Assembly (NCBI GenBank): GCA_945906105.1
Contig: CAMDQO010000028.1
Location: 1 to 35,066, forward strand
Direction: 5' to 3'
Length of the DNA: 35,066 nucleotides
From: Novosphingobium sp. Chol11
GTDB taxonomy: Bacteria > Pseudomonadota > Alphaproteobacteria > Sphingomonadales > Sphingomonadaceae
This document shows positions 14,920 to 22,395 of the stretch, in pieces. The notes beneath the pieces are model-generated. The model saw nothing but the letters and a program-made list of their open reading frames with translations. It did not search any database and had not been told where the DNA came from. Position 1 is the stretch's first letter; each line of letters starts with the position of its first letter. Position numbers and translations under genes: made by a program.

Positions 14920-15255
14920 GCCGGAATCGCCCGGACTAATGCAATTGATCGATAGAATTTGGCCTTAACACATGTGAATCAAGGGTTAACCCGCATATTG
15001 CTTAGATTAAGGCGTTGCGCGCTCCAAGACTCGGCGTTAAAGCACAGGCAAAAGTAGGCCTGTAAACAAATTGGGCCGCAAAATCTGTCGGCACGGCCTT
15101 CGGGGGTCGAACGGCAGAAACTAACTACCAGCAGGGTGGGAAATTAAGAATTTGGCCTTGGCAGGCGCAGTTTTTGCTGCTTGTCAGGGTTCGGCTCAGG
15201 TTTGTTCCGCAAGGGTGCAGGCCGGGGTGTTGTTAATTTGGAGTGATACGTCTGA
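14920..15255. other. Divergent intergenic region upstream of tonB
   Basis: No coding sequence is credible here. The stretch should hold the tonB operon promoter and is locally A/T-rich around 14935-15010, but I cannot name a convincing -35/-10 pair for the plus strand. GGAG at 15240-15243 is 12 bases from the tonB ATG, a long spacing. Apart from the Fur-like site at its left edge I see no riboswitch-type structure. Confidence 0.5.
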
Positions 15256-15906
15256 ATGGCTTATGCTGATCAACAGCTGAGCGGTAACAAGATTACCGCC
15301 TTTGTCATCGTTGCAATCCTGCACGTTTTAGTGGGCTATGCGCTTGTCACCGGCCTTGCCGCCGAAGGCTACAAGCAGCTGGTGAAGAAGGTGACGACCA
15401 TCGACATCAAGAAGGAGGAGAAGAAGGAGGAACCACCTCCACCGCCTCCCAAGAAGATGGCACCACCGCCGATTGTGGCTCCGCCGCCGCGGGTGAACAT
15501 TACCAATGTTTCGCCGCCGGTAACGACGGTGCCAAATCCGCCACCGATGCCGCCGCCACCGCCGATCATCGCGCCACCGCCGGCTGCACCGCCGCCGCCG
15601 CGCTTTACGCCAAAGTCACCGGCGCCCAAGGGCAATCCGGGTAACTGGGCGACAACCAATGACTATCCGTCGCAGGCTCTTCGTGAAGAGCGTCAAGGTA
15701 CCACCCGCTTTCGGGTTTCGGTCGGTCCCGATGGCCGCGTGACGGATTGCACTGTCACCGGATCAAGCGGCAGTCCCGATCTTGATGCTACGGCTTGCAC
15801 GAAGATCAGGGCTCGTGCCCGCTTTGCTCCGGCGACTGATGGTGAGGGCAACCCAACCTCAGGAACCTATTCCAACGCGGTGCGCTGGGTTATCCCTAAA
15901 GATTGA
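15256..15906 (+). CDS. tonB: TonB energy transducer
   Basis: A 216-residue TonB. A short cytoplasmic N-terminus and one transmembrane segment (about 13-35, with a conserved-position His at 23) anchor it in the inner membrane. A Lys/Glu then Pro-rich spacer (about 52-120) spans the periplasm. The C-terminal domain (about 135-216, RFRVSVGPDGRVTDCTV...) contacts the TonB box of outer-membrane receptors. It transmits proton-motive energy from ExbB/ExbD to siderophore, heme or glycan receptors. Two Cys in the C-terminal domain (in DCTV and ATACTKI) could form a disulfide. It is the first gene of a four-gene operon. Confidence 0.95.
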   Translation: MAYADQQLSGNKITAFVIVAILHVLVGYALVTGLAAEGYKQLVKKVTTIDIKKEEKKEEPPPPPPKKMAPPPIVAPPPRVNITNVSPPVTTVPNPPPMPPPPPIIAPPPAAPPPPRFTPKSPAPKGNPGNWATTNDYPSQALREERQGTTRFRVSVGPDGRVTDCTVTGSSGSPDLDATACTKIRARARFAPATDGEGNPTSGTYSNAVRWVIPKD

Positions 15907-15919
15907 TTTATTCCGTGGG

Positions 15920-15937
15920 CCCGGCGCTGATGCCGGG
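15920..15937 (+). other. Intercistronic hairpin between tonB and exbB
   Basis: CCCGGC (15920-15925) and GCCGGG (15932-15937) form a six-base-pair GC stem with a six-base loop, 14 bases after the tonB stop. No immediate T-run follows, so it is more likely a processing or mRNA-stability element than a terminator. It may set tonB apart from the exb genes in transcript abundance. Confidence 0.45.
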
Positions 15938-15979
15938 TTCCAGTTCAGATTTTTGACTATTTCTTGAGAGGACTATCGT

Positions 15980-16750
15980 ATGATTTTTGAACTTCTCGCC
16001 GCTGGCGCGAATGCGGCACCGCAGAACAAGTTCGGCATTGTGGAAGCGCTGTTTCCGAACGGAGAACCAAACTGGATTGCGATCTCGACCTTTGTGATCT
16101 TGGCGGTCATGTCGTTTGGTTCGTTCTTCATTTTGTTCACCAAGTGGGTCGAGCAGGCGAAGATTTTGCGCCAGGGCAATGATATGCGCGCCAATTTCTG
16201 GCGGGCGCCCTCGCTGCGCGAAGGCGCTGCCAAGCTGGAAAAAAACAGCGCCTGGCGGCAGATCGTTGATGATGGTCTTGCCGCTGAAGATCAGCATGGC
16301 AAGATGACCGAAGCGTTGGATTCGCATGACTGGCTGCATGGCTCGCTTGCCCGTTCGGAAGCTTCGATCAATGCCCGCCTGGCTTCGGGTCTGCCGTTCC
16401 TCGCTACCGTCGGCGCGACCTCGCCCTTCGTCGGCCTGTTCGGTACCGTGGTCGGTATCTATGGCGCTCTCATCGCCATCGGCATCTCCGGTTCGGCCTC
16501 GATCGACAAGGTCGCCGGCCCGGTTGGTGAAGCACTGATCATGACCGCTCTTGGTCTGCTCGTTGCGGTTCCTGCTGTGCTTGCCTATAACTTCCTTCAG
16601 GCACGCAATAAATCGATTGCCGAGAAACTTTCGAGCTTCTCGACCGACATTCTCGCCAATATCAACTCCAACGGTGCGATCCGGCCTGCATCGACAGCCG
16701 CTGCCAAGCCCGCCGCCAAGCCGGTTTCGGCTGCTGCGCCCAAGCCGTAA
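15980..16750 (+). CDS. exbB: ExbB proton-channel protein (MotA/TolQ/ExbB family)
   Basis: A 256-residue inner-membrane protein with three transmembrane segments: about 32-54; about 137-165 in LPFLATVGATSPFVGLFGTV; and about 180-205 in EALIMTALGLLVAVPAVLAYN. The two latter segments carry the family's signature. ExbB forms the pentameric channel that, with an ExbD dimer, uses proton flow to energise TonB. The C-terminal tail is Ala/Pro/Lys-rich and probably flexible. A GAGAGGA lies before the ATG. Genome context (tonB before, two exbD after) separates it from TolQ. Confidence 0.94.
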   Translation: MIFELLAAGANAAPQNKFGIVEALFPNGEPNWIAISTFVILAVMSFGSFFILFTKWVEQAKILRQGNDMRANFWRAPSLREGAAKLEKNSAWRQIVDDGLAAEDQHGKMTEALDSHDWLHGSLARSEASINARLASGLPFLATVGATSPFVGLFGTVVGIYGALIAIGISGSASIDKVAGPVGEALIMTALGLLVAVPAVLAYNFLQARNKSIAEKLSSFSTDILANINSNGAIRPASTAAAKPAAKPVSAAAPKP

Positions 16751-16801
16751 GCATTGGAAGTCAGCGGCGCGATTCCGTAAAACCGCGTCGATGGGATTGC
16801 T

Positions 16802-16824
16802 GGCCGACCTGCACTGGGTCGGCC
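16802..16824 (+). other. Intercistronic hairpin between exbB and exbD
   Basis: GGCCGACC (16802-16809) and GGTCGGCC (16817-16824) form a perfect eight-base-pair stem with a seven-base loop. It sits in the middle of the 111-base gap between exbB and the first exbD, with no T-run. A role in differential mRNA stability within the operon is plausible: the gap is large for subunits needed in one complex. Confidence 0.55.
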
Positions 16825-16861
16825 GCCACTCCCGGCAGAAAGCAAGGATAGGAAGTAAACT

Positions 16862-17398
16862 ATGGCGATGGCAGTAGGCGGCGCCGGCGCGGACGAAAAA
16901 CCGATGTCGGACATCAACACGACGCCGCTCGTGGACGTCATGCTGGTGCTTCTGATCATCTTCCTTATCGCGGTTCCGATCGCGATTCAGACGATCCAGA
17001 AACTCAAAATTCCGATTATCGCTTCGATCGAATCGAAGAATAAGGTTGAAAACCTGCAGCTGACGGTGAGCACCACCGATGCTGCGGGCCGCTCTGCGGG
17101 CGAGCCGGGATTTGAAGGCGCCAACATCAATGGTGAGTGCCGCATCTATTTCAACAACCTGACCGCGGTGAATTCGGACGAGCTTCGCGATCTGGCCTAC
17201 AAGCGGCTGGAACTGATCATCAAGCGCTCTGGTGGTCCTGAAGCGATGATTGCCGATCCGGAAAAGGTTCCGCAGGTTCACATTCGTGGTGACGTCAACG
17301 CTCCATGGCGCTGTGTGGCTGGTACGATCTATAACGTACAGGTTTCCGGTTATCCGACCGTTGGTTTCATTTCGACACCGGTTGATCCCAACGGTTAA
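16862..17398 (+). CDS. exbD: ExbD-type biopolymer transport protein 1
   Basis: A 178-residue protein with the ExbD layout: a short cytoplasmic N-terminus (DINTTPLVDVMLVLL), one transmembrane helix (about 23-45) bearing the essential proton-carrying Asp at 25, and a periplasmic domain. That domain is longer than in classical ExbD (about 140 residues total), with an extra stretch around residues 75-100 and two Cys. It forms the dimer inside the ExbB pentamer. The paralogue 59 bases downstream shares the N-terminal motif but little of the periplasmic domain, so the two are likely specialised. Confidence 0.92.
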   Translation: MAMAVGGAGADEKPMSDINTTPLVDVMLVLLIIFLIAVPIAIQTIQKLKIPIIASIESKNKVENLQLTVSTTDAAGRSAGEPGFEGANINGECRIYFNNLTAVNSDELRDLAYKRLELIIKRSGGPEAMIADPEKVPQVHIRGDVNAPWRCVAGTIYNVQVSGYPTVGFISTPVDPNG

Positions 17399-17457
17399 GT
17401 AAGTTTCGGCCAAACGGTTAACCCCGGCTTCGGTCACTCAATTCAGGAGTAATTCCC

Positions 17458-17919
17458 ATGGCAATGTCAGGCGGCAAGGACGATGGCTCGCCGATGATGG
17501 AAATCAACACGACGCCGCTTATCGACGTCATGTTGGTTTTGCTGATCATGTTCATCATCACCATCCCGGTGGCGACCCACGCGGTCAGCATGGATCTGCC
17601 CAACCCCAATCAGCCGCCCCCGGAAACGATCATCAAGCGCGACAAGAACCAGTTGCAGATCACTCCGGGTGGTATTGTGCTGTGGAACGGTACACCGCTG
17701 GATACAGGTCAGCTGGTCAGCGCTCTCAACTCAACTCTGGCGATGAAGCCCGAGCCGGAATTGCAGTTCCAGCCCGATGCCCAGGCGCCCTATGATTCGG
17801 CGGCCAAGGTGCTTGATATCATCAAGAAGTCGGGCGTGACCGCGTTCGGTTTCGTTGGCAACGAGCAGTTTTATCAGTTCGGCAAGGCACCAGGCGAACC
17901 ACCGGTCAAGTCACAGTAA
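17458..17919 (+). CDS. exbD: ExbD-type biopolymer transport protein 2
   Basis: A 153-residue second ExbD with EINTTPLIDVMLVLLIMF (15-32), the membrane helix and the functional Asp at 23, then a standard-sized periplasmic domain ending near EQFYQFGKAPGEP. CAGGAG lies before the ATG. Two tandem exbD genes after exbB are known in Xanthomonas and appear in sphingomonads, where the second may be needed only for some substrates; which role applies here is not visible. It ends the operon, 37 bases before a strong terminator. Confidence 0.92.
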   Translation: MAMSGGKDDGSPMMEINTTPLIDVMLVLLIMFIITIPVATHAVSMDLPNPNQPPPETIIKRDKNQLQITPGGIVLWNGTPLDTGQLVSALNSTLAMKPEPELQFQPDAQAPYDSAAKVLDIIKKSGVTAFGFVGNEQFYQFGKAPGEPPVKSQ

Positions 17920-17956
17920 AGCTGCGATAATACCGCAAGAATAGTCAAAAATCATG

Positions 17957-17987
17957 AAAAGGGGGTGGAGCGATCCGCCCCCTTTTT
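17957..17987 (+). terminator. Rho-independent terminator of tonB-exbBDD
   Basis: AAAAGGGGG and CCCCCTTTTT arms, with GG/CC pairing inside across one unpaired position and a short loop (AGCGAT), are followed by a T-run on the plus strand. The A-run on the other side makes it potentially bidirectional, also serving the convergent helicase gene that ends at 18007. Confidence 0.85.
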
Positions 17988-18006
17988 GTTGTGGGCCTCG
18001 CTAAGA

Positions 18007-20436
18007 CTATACCCGATCCCCCCGCATCGCCTGCGCTGCCAAACTCTCAGCTTCGACCAGCAGGTCATTATCCGCCGCTCCCGCAGGTAGGCTCTCACGC
18101 CCGATCATCACCAGCACCGGCACCGCCATCGGGCTGACCCGATCAAGCTCGACATGGACAAGACTGGCTGCTGATCGTTCCAGCACATCGGCGAGCCGCG
18201 CCACATCGGTCAGCCGGCTGCGCGCATCGTTCCAGGCGGCTTCGATCAGCAGATGGCCGGGTTCGTATTTTCGCAACACATCATAAATCAGGTCGGTGGA
18301 GAAAGTCACTTGCCGTCCGGTTTTCCGTTGCCCCGGATGCTGGCGTTCGACCAGTCCGCCGATCACCGCCGCCTCACGGAATGCGCGGCGCAGTAGATAA
18401 GAATCCTGCACCCAATCAACAAATTCGTTGGTCAGGATATCGGGCGAGAGCAGCGGCGCAGGATCGCTGATCGGGTGCAGCCCCCAGACCGCCAGCGCAT
18501 AGTCATTGGCGATGAAGCCCAATGGCGCGAGGCCGCGCTCCTCCATCCGGCGGGTGATCAGCATACCGAGTGACTGGTTCGCGTTCCAGCCCTCAAAGGT
18601 GTAAAACACGCTGTAATGCTTGCCGGCATTGGGGAAGCTTTCCACCAGCAATTCGCCGGGTCCGGGCAGGTGTGATCGCCAGTCCTGCATCTCCAGCCAC
18701 TCGCGCAGATCATCGGGAAACCGCGCCCAGCCCGCCCGATCGACGATCAGCGCGCGCACCCGGTCGGCCAGATGGGCTGAGATCGGCAGCCGCGCACCCA
18801 TGTAGCTGGGGATCGAACCCGCGCGTTTGGCCGCCCGCACGATCAACTCAAGATCACGGATCGCCTCAACCTCAAGGTCCATCCCGGCGAAGCGGAAGGT
18901 GTCACCGGGGGAAAGGCTGGTGCCGAAGCTTTCTTCAACGCGCCCGAGATCACGTCCATTCCTGAAGCGGACTTGCAGCATTTCGGAATCGACGATGATG
19001 CCCGCATTCATCCGGTGCCGCGCCGCCTGTTCGGGATGGGCAAGCCGCCACAGGCCCGATCTGTCACGCACGATGCGCCGGAACCGGTCATAGGCCCGCA
19101 GCGCGTAGCCACCGGTGGCGACAAAATCGAGCACGCGTGCCCACTCGGCCTCGCCCAGCCAGCCATAGGGCTGCGCAAGACGTATCTCAGCCAGCAGCGT
19201 CGCCTCGTCGAATGGCCCCGCACAAGCGCAGGCCATGACGTGCTGGGCGAGCACATCAAGGCTGCCGGGGCGAAATTGCTCGCCATCGCGTTCCCCGGCC
19301 TCCACCGCCTCAAGTGCTGCCATCGCCTCAAGATATTCAAAGCGATTGCCGGGAACCAGAACCGCGCGGCTGGGGGTGTCGAGTCGGTGGCCAGCTCGTC
19401 CGATGCGCTGCAGCAATCGCGAGCTGCCCTTGGGCGCGCCCATTTGCACCACCAGATCAATATCGCCCCAGTCAACGCCCAGATCGAGACTGGAGGTGCA
19501 GACCAGCGCGCGCAGCTCGCCGCGCGCCATAGCCCCTTCAACTTTGCGCCGCGCCTCTTTGGACAGCGAGCCATGGTGGATGCCGATGGGCAAGTGCTCC
19601 TCATTGGCTTGCCACAGTTCCTGAAAGACATATTCGGCCAGAAAGCGCGTATTGGTGAAGACCAGCGTCGTCCGGTTGGCTTTGATCGCCTGATACAGTT
19701 GGGGCACCGCCCAGATGGCCGCATGGCCGCCCCAAGGCACACTGGCACCCTCGGGCAGCATTACCGAAACTTGCGAATCGGCCCCCTTTTCACCCTCGAT
19801 CAGCGCGACGCCTTCGGCATCGCCGCCCGGAGCCAGCCAGCGGCGAAAGCCCAGCGGATCGGCGATGGTTGCTGACAGGCCAACGCGCTGCATGGCGGGG
19901 GCCAGTGCTTGCAGGCGGGCAAGCGACAGCGCCAGCAGATCACCGCGCTTGCCGGTGGCAAAGGCATGAATCTCGTCCACCACCACGCGCTTGAGACTGG
20001 CGAACAGTGCGGCGCTTTCAGGAAAGGAAAGCAGCAGCGAGAGCGATTCCGGCGTGGTCAGCAGCACATGCGGCGGACGGGCGCGCTGGCGGGCCTTGCG
20101 GTCAGACGGGGTATCGCCGCTGCGCGTTTCGACCCGGATCGGCAGGCCGATTTCCGCGATGGGGGCGAGCAGATTGCGCTGCACATCGTGCGCCAGCGCC
20201 TTCAGCGGCGAGATGTAAAGCGTGTGAAGGCCATCTTCTGGCAAGTCAGGCCCGGTGAACTCGGCCAGCGTTGGCAAAAATCCCGCCAGCGTCTTGCCAG
20301 CCCCGGTATCGGCAGTCAGCAGCGCGTGCCGTCCTGCAGCGGCCACATCCAGCATTTCCGCCTGATGCCGCCGCAAGCTCCAGCCGCGCGCGGTAAACCA
20401 TTGGTCAATTTCGGGGGGGAGGACTGCTGATGGCAT
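18007..20436 (-). CDS. Ligase-associated DNA damage response DEXH-box helicase (Lhr-like)
   Basis: An 809-residue superfamily 2 helicase. The Walker A DTGAGKT is at 43-49, ISPLKALAHD at 75-84, TTPESL at 127-132, the DEIH box at 154-157 and SAT at 188-190. The second RecA domain has a QRIGRAGHR motif VI, followed by the long winged-helix and Lhr-specific region. Length and pattern match the bacterial subfamily found with an ATP-dependent DNA ligase, a metallophosphoesterase and an exonuclease in a repair cluster. Those partners are not in this window, so the helicase stands apart from them here. It starts 14 bases after the small gene upstream, with which it is probably co-transcribed. Confidence 0.93.
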   Translation of the reverse strand: MPSAVLPPEIDQWFTARGWSLRRHQAEMLDVAAAGRHALLTADTGAGKTLAGFLPTLAEFTGPDLPEDGLHTLYISPLKALAHDVQRNLLAPIAEIGLPIRVETRSGDTPSDRKARQRARPPHVLLTTPESLSLLLSFPESAALFASLKRVVVDEIHAFATGKRGDLLALSLARLQALAPAMQRVGLSATIADPLGFRRWLAPGGDAEGVALIEGEKGADSQVSVMLPEGASVPWGGHAAIWAVPQLYQAIKANRTTLVFTNTRFLAEYVFQELWQANEEHLPIGIHHGSLSKEARRKVEGAMARGELRALVCTSSLDLGVDWGDIDLVVQMGAPKGSSRLLQRIGRAGHRLDTPSRAVLVPGNRFEYLEAMAALEAVEAGERDGEQFRPGSLDVLAQHVMACACAGPFDEATLLAEIRLAQPYGWLGEAEWARVLDFVATGGYALRAYDRFRRIVRDRSGLWRLAHPEQAARHRMNAGIIVDSEMLQVRFRNGRDLGRVEESFGTSLSPGDTFRFAGMDLEVEAIRDLELIVRAAKRAGSIPSYMGARLPISAHLADRVRALIVDRAGWARFPDDLREWLEMQDWRSHLPGPGELLVESFPNAGKHYSVFYTFEGWNANQSLGMLITRRMEERGLAPLGFIANDYALAVWGLHPISDPAPLLSPDILTNEFVDWVQDSYLLRRAFREAAVIGGLVERQHPGQRKTGRQVTFSTDLIYDVLRKYEPGHLLIEAAWNDARSRLTDVARLADVLERSAASLVHVELDRVSPMAVPVLVMIGRESLPAGAADNDLLVEAESLAAQAMRGDRV

Positions 20437-20450
20437 CAGCGATCCGGCAG

Positions 20451-20792
20451 CTATGCGTTCTTGCTCAGCCGGTCCAGCCAGGCCTGCGCCTGCTTCGGTT
20501 CACCGGGGGCGTTCGAGGGCACGGGGCCGCGCGCTGCTTCGAATTGCTGGTGCAGCGCGAACGGCTCCAAGCCCAGATCCTCGCGCATCTCGACGATTTC
20601 TGCGCCGCGGTCGCACAGGTCTGTGACCACCGGCTCCCACTTGGCGCGCATTGCACGGTTCTGGTTATGGTCAAACAGACCCCACGAACCGGCGGCAGCA
20701 GTTTCAAGTGCGGCAATCAACGCCGCCTCATATTCCACTTCCAGTTCAGCACGGCGGTTGTCGAGGCGCTCAAGGCGATCAGCTCTGCTCAT
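20451..20792 (-). CDS. Small helical hypothetical protein upstream of the helicase
   Basis: From the ATG at 20792 the product is 113 residues; an earlier in-frame start at 20828 adds twelve residues but lies inside the region facing the divergent gene. The N-terminal half (about 1-40, MSRADRLERLDNRRAELEVE) is charged and helical and could form a coiled coil. The remainder is helical and Ala/Glu-rich, with WGLFDHNQNRAMRAKWEPVV at about 47-66 as the most distinctive stretch. No signal peptide or membrane segment is present. I do not know the family. The 14-base gap to the helicase gene suggests a shared transcript and perhaps a shared repair context. Confidence 0.75.
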   Translation of the reverse strand: MSRADRLERLDNRRAELEVEYEAALIAALETAAAGSWGLFDHNQNRAMRAKWEPVVTDLCDRGAEIVEMREDLGLEPFALHQQFEAARGPVPSNAPGEPKQAQAWLDRLSKNA

Positions 20793-20885
20793 AAGTCTGG
20801 CTCTATAGCGGCAATGCTTGGGCAACAATGGGGATGTGGCGGTTTACCCCTTCCCGATTGCCCGTGCCCCTGCCATCACGGTGGC

Positions 20886-22190
20886 ATGTCCGCACCGTTC
20901 TTTGATGCCTTCCCAGAGCTATCGCGCATCGGCCTTGGACTTGGGCTTGGCCTGCTGGTCGGTGTGCAGCGCGGTTGGGCCACGCGCAAGGGTGCCGAGG
21001 GAACGCGGTTTGCCGGTTTCCGCACTTTCGGTCTGATTGGTCTGGCAGGCGGTATAGCGGGGGTCTTTCAGGCGCGGGCCTCAGGTCTGGCAATAGTGCT
21101 TCTCGCTGCCACTGCCGCACTTGTCCTGCTTGGTTACTGGCGCAGCACCCGAAAGAGCGATTCGGTCAGTGGCACGTCCAGTCTGGTGGGGTTGCTGACG
21201 TTGTCCTGCGGCTATCTGGCGGGGAGCGGAGAGACCATTCTGGCGACTGTCGTAACCAGCGTCATGGTGCTGGTGCTCGCCATGCGCCACCAGTTGCACG
21301 GCTGGGTAGCCGCGCTGAACGAGCGCGAGATGATGGCCATCGCCCGCTTTGCCATCATCGCACTGGTCATCCTGCCGCTGCTGCCGGACACGCCGTTCGG
21401 CCCTTATGGTGCCTGGCGCGCGCGGCAGTTGTGGCTGGTGGTGGTGCTGGTTTCGGGCTTTTCCTTTGCCGGATATCTTGGCGCGCGGCATTTCGGCGCG
21501 ACCCGAGGCGTGCTGGCAACCGCAGCGGCGGGTTCATTCGTTTCATCGACGGCCGTCACAGCTTCACTTGCGGGGAAGCTCAAATCAGGCGACGGCGATG
21601 CCGGGATCCTCAATGCGGGCATCGCACTGGCCTCTGCGGTCATGTTCATGCGGGTCATGGCGCTGACTTTTGCGCTGGCTCCGCTGGCGCTGCCAACACT
21701 GGCGATGATTGCCGCGCCGGGACTGGTGATCAGTCTGGTGGCGGCACTGGCCTTCGCGCGCCGTGCTGGAGCGGAGCGGGTTCCATCGTCAGCTGCCCCA
21801 TCACCTACTTCCCCGGCCTCCACAGTCATGCCGCTGCGCAATCCGTTCGATCTTGGCCCGGCTCTCCTGTTGGCCGGCCTGACCATGGCGCTGACGCTCG
21901 TCGCCCGCTGGGTGCTGGCGCGTTACGGCAATTCCGGATTGGCGACAGTTCTGGCGATTTCAGGTGTGGTCGATGTCGATTCGGCGATCATCACCATGGG
22001 CAATCTGCCCGCCGGAACGCTGTCCCCTCGCCTGGCAGGTTTGGTGCTCGCGCCGCCGATCGTGCTCAACACGCTGCTCAAAGCCGGGATGGCAGCGACG
22101 ATGCCCGGCGGTCGCAGCGGCTGGCCGGGCGCGGCGACATTGGTGCTGAGCGCCCTTGCTTCGGGCGCGGTGGCGGTGTTGCTGGTTTAA
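20886..22190 (+). CDS. MgtC/SapB plus DUF4010 integral membrane protein
   Basis: With the ATG at 20886 the product is 434 residues. The N-terminal part (about 15-145) matches the MgtC/SapB fold: IGLGLGLGLLVGVQRGW and FAGFRTFGLIGLAGGIAG. The C-terminal part is a DUF4010 domain with many hydrophobic segments and the motif ATAAAGSFVSSTAVTASLAGK. About twelve membrane segments are visible in total. MgtC-like proteins are linked to low-magnesium growth and virulence in other bacteria, but the function of this fused form is unknown. Reading frames extend upstream to 20430 but overlap the convincing opposite-strand gene, so the later ATG is preferred. Confidence 0.85.
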   Translation: MSAPFFDAFPELSRIGLGLGLGLLVGVQRGWATRKGAEGTRFAGFRTFGLIGLAGGIAGVFQARASGLAIVLLAATAALVLLGYWRSTRKSDSVSGTSSLVGLLTLSCGYLAGSGETILATVVTSVMVLVLAMRHQLHGWVAALNEREMMAIARFAIIALVILPLLPDTPFGPYGAWRARQLWLVVVLVSGFSFAGYLGARHFGATRGVLATAAAGSFVSSTAVTASLAGKLKSGDGDAGILNAGIALASAVMFMRVMALTFALAPLALPTLAMIAAPGLVISLVAALAFARRAGAERVPSSAAPSPTSPASTVMPLRNPFDLGPALLLAGLTMALTLVARWVLARYGNSGLATVLAISGVVDVDSAIITMGNLPAGTLSPRLAGLVLAPPIVLNTLLKAGMAATMPGGRSGWPGAATLVLSALASGAVAVLLV

Positions 22191-22211
22191 GCGGTGTGCT
22201 TGAATTCTGAA

Positions 22212-22395
22212 TTAGAGCAAGCTGCTATAATTGTTAATCACTTCGATCCTCCCCTGAGGGGGAGGTGCCGTAGTGTAACGGAGGCGGAGGGGTATCCACG
22301 CTAGCGTTGTCACCCCTCCGTCAGCCCAAGAGGGCTGCCACCTCCCCTTCCAAGGGAGGATCAATGTGGTTCAGATTTAACGCAGCTTGCCCTAA
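22212..22395. repeat. 184-bp MITE-like nested palindromic element
   Basis: The ends are TTAGAGCAAGCTGC (22212-22225) and the complement of GCAGCTTGCCCTAA (22382-22395), matching at 13 of 14 positions. Inside lie GATCCTCCC (22245-22253) and GGGAGGATC (22354-22362), perfect complements, and several further GC-rich hairpins including GGAGGGGT/ACCCCTCC around the centre. No coding capacity. The overall look is like GC-rich intergenic repeats I recall from sphingomonads. Its right end overlaps the stop codon of pgm by four bases. Confidence 0.8.

Noticed and set aside
15908..17437. A 509-codon open frame on the minus strand opposite exbB and the first exbD
   Set aside because: It is antisense to two well-supported genes and has an Arg/His/Asp-rich composition typical of a shadow frame in GC-rich DNA; no family motif is visible.
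18973..19875. A 300-codon open frame on the plus strand inside the helicase gene
   Set aside because: It lies wholly within the Lhr-like helicase coding region, with low-complexity shadow composition and no motifs.
20975..22210. A 411-codon frame overlapping the MgtC/DUF4010 gene on the same strand
   Set aside because: It is the +1-shifted shadow: the other frame has clear membrane segments and domain motifs, this one is Arg/Gly/His-rich.
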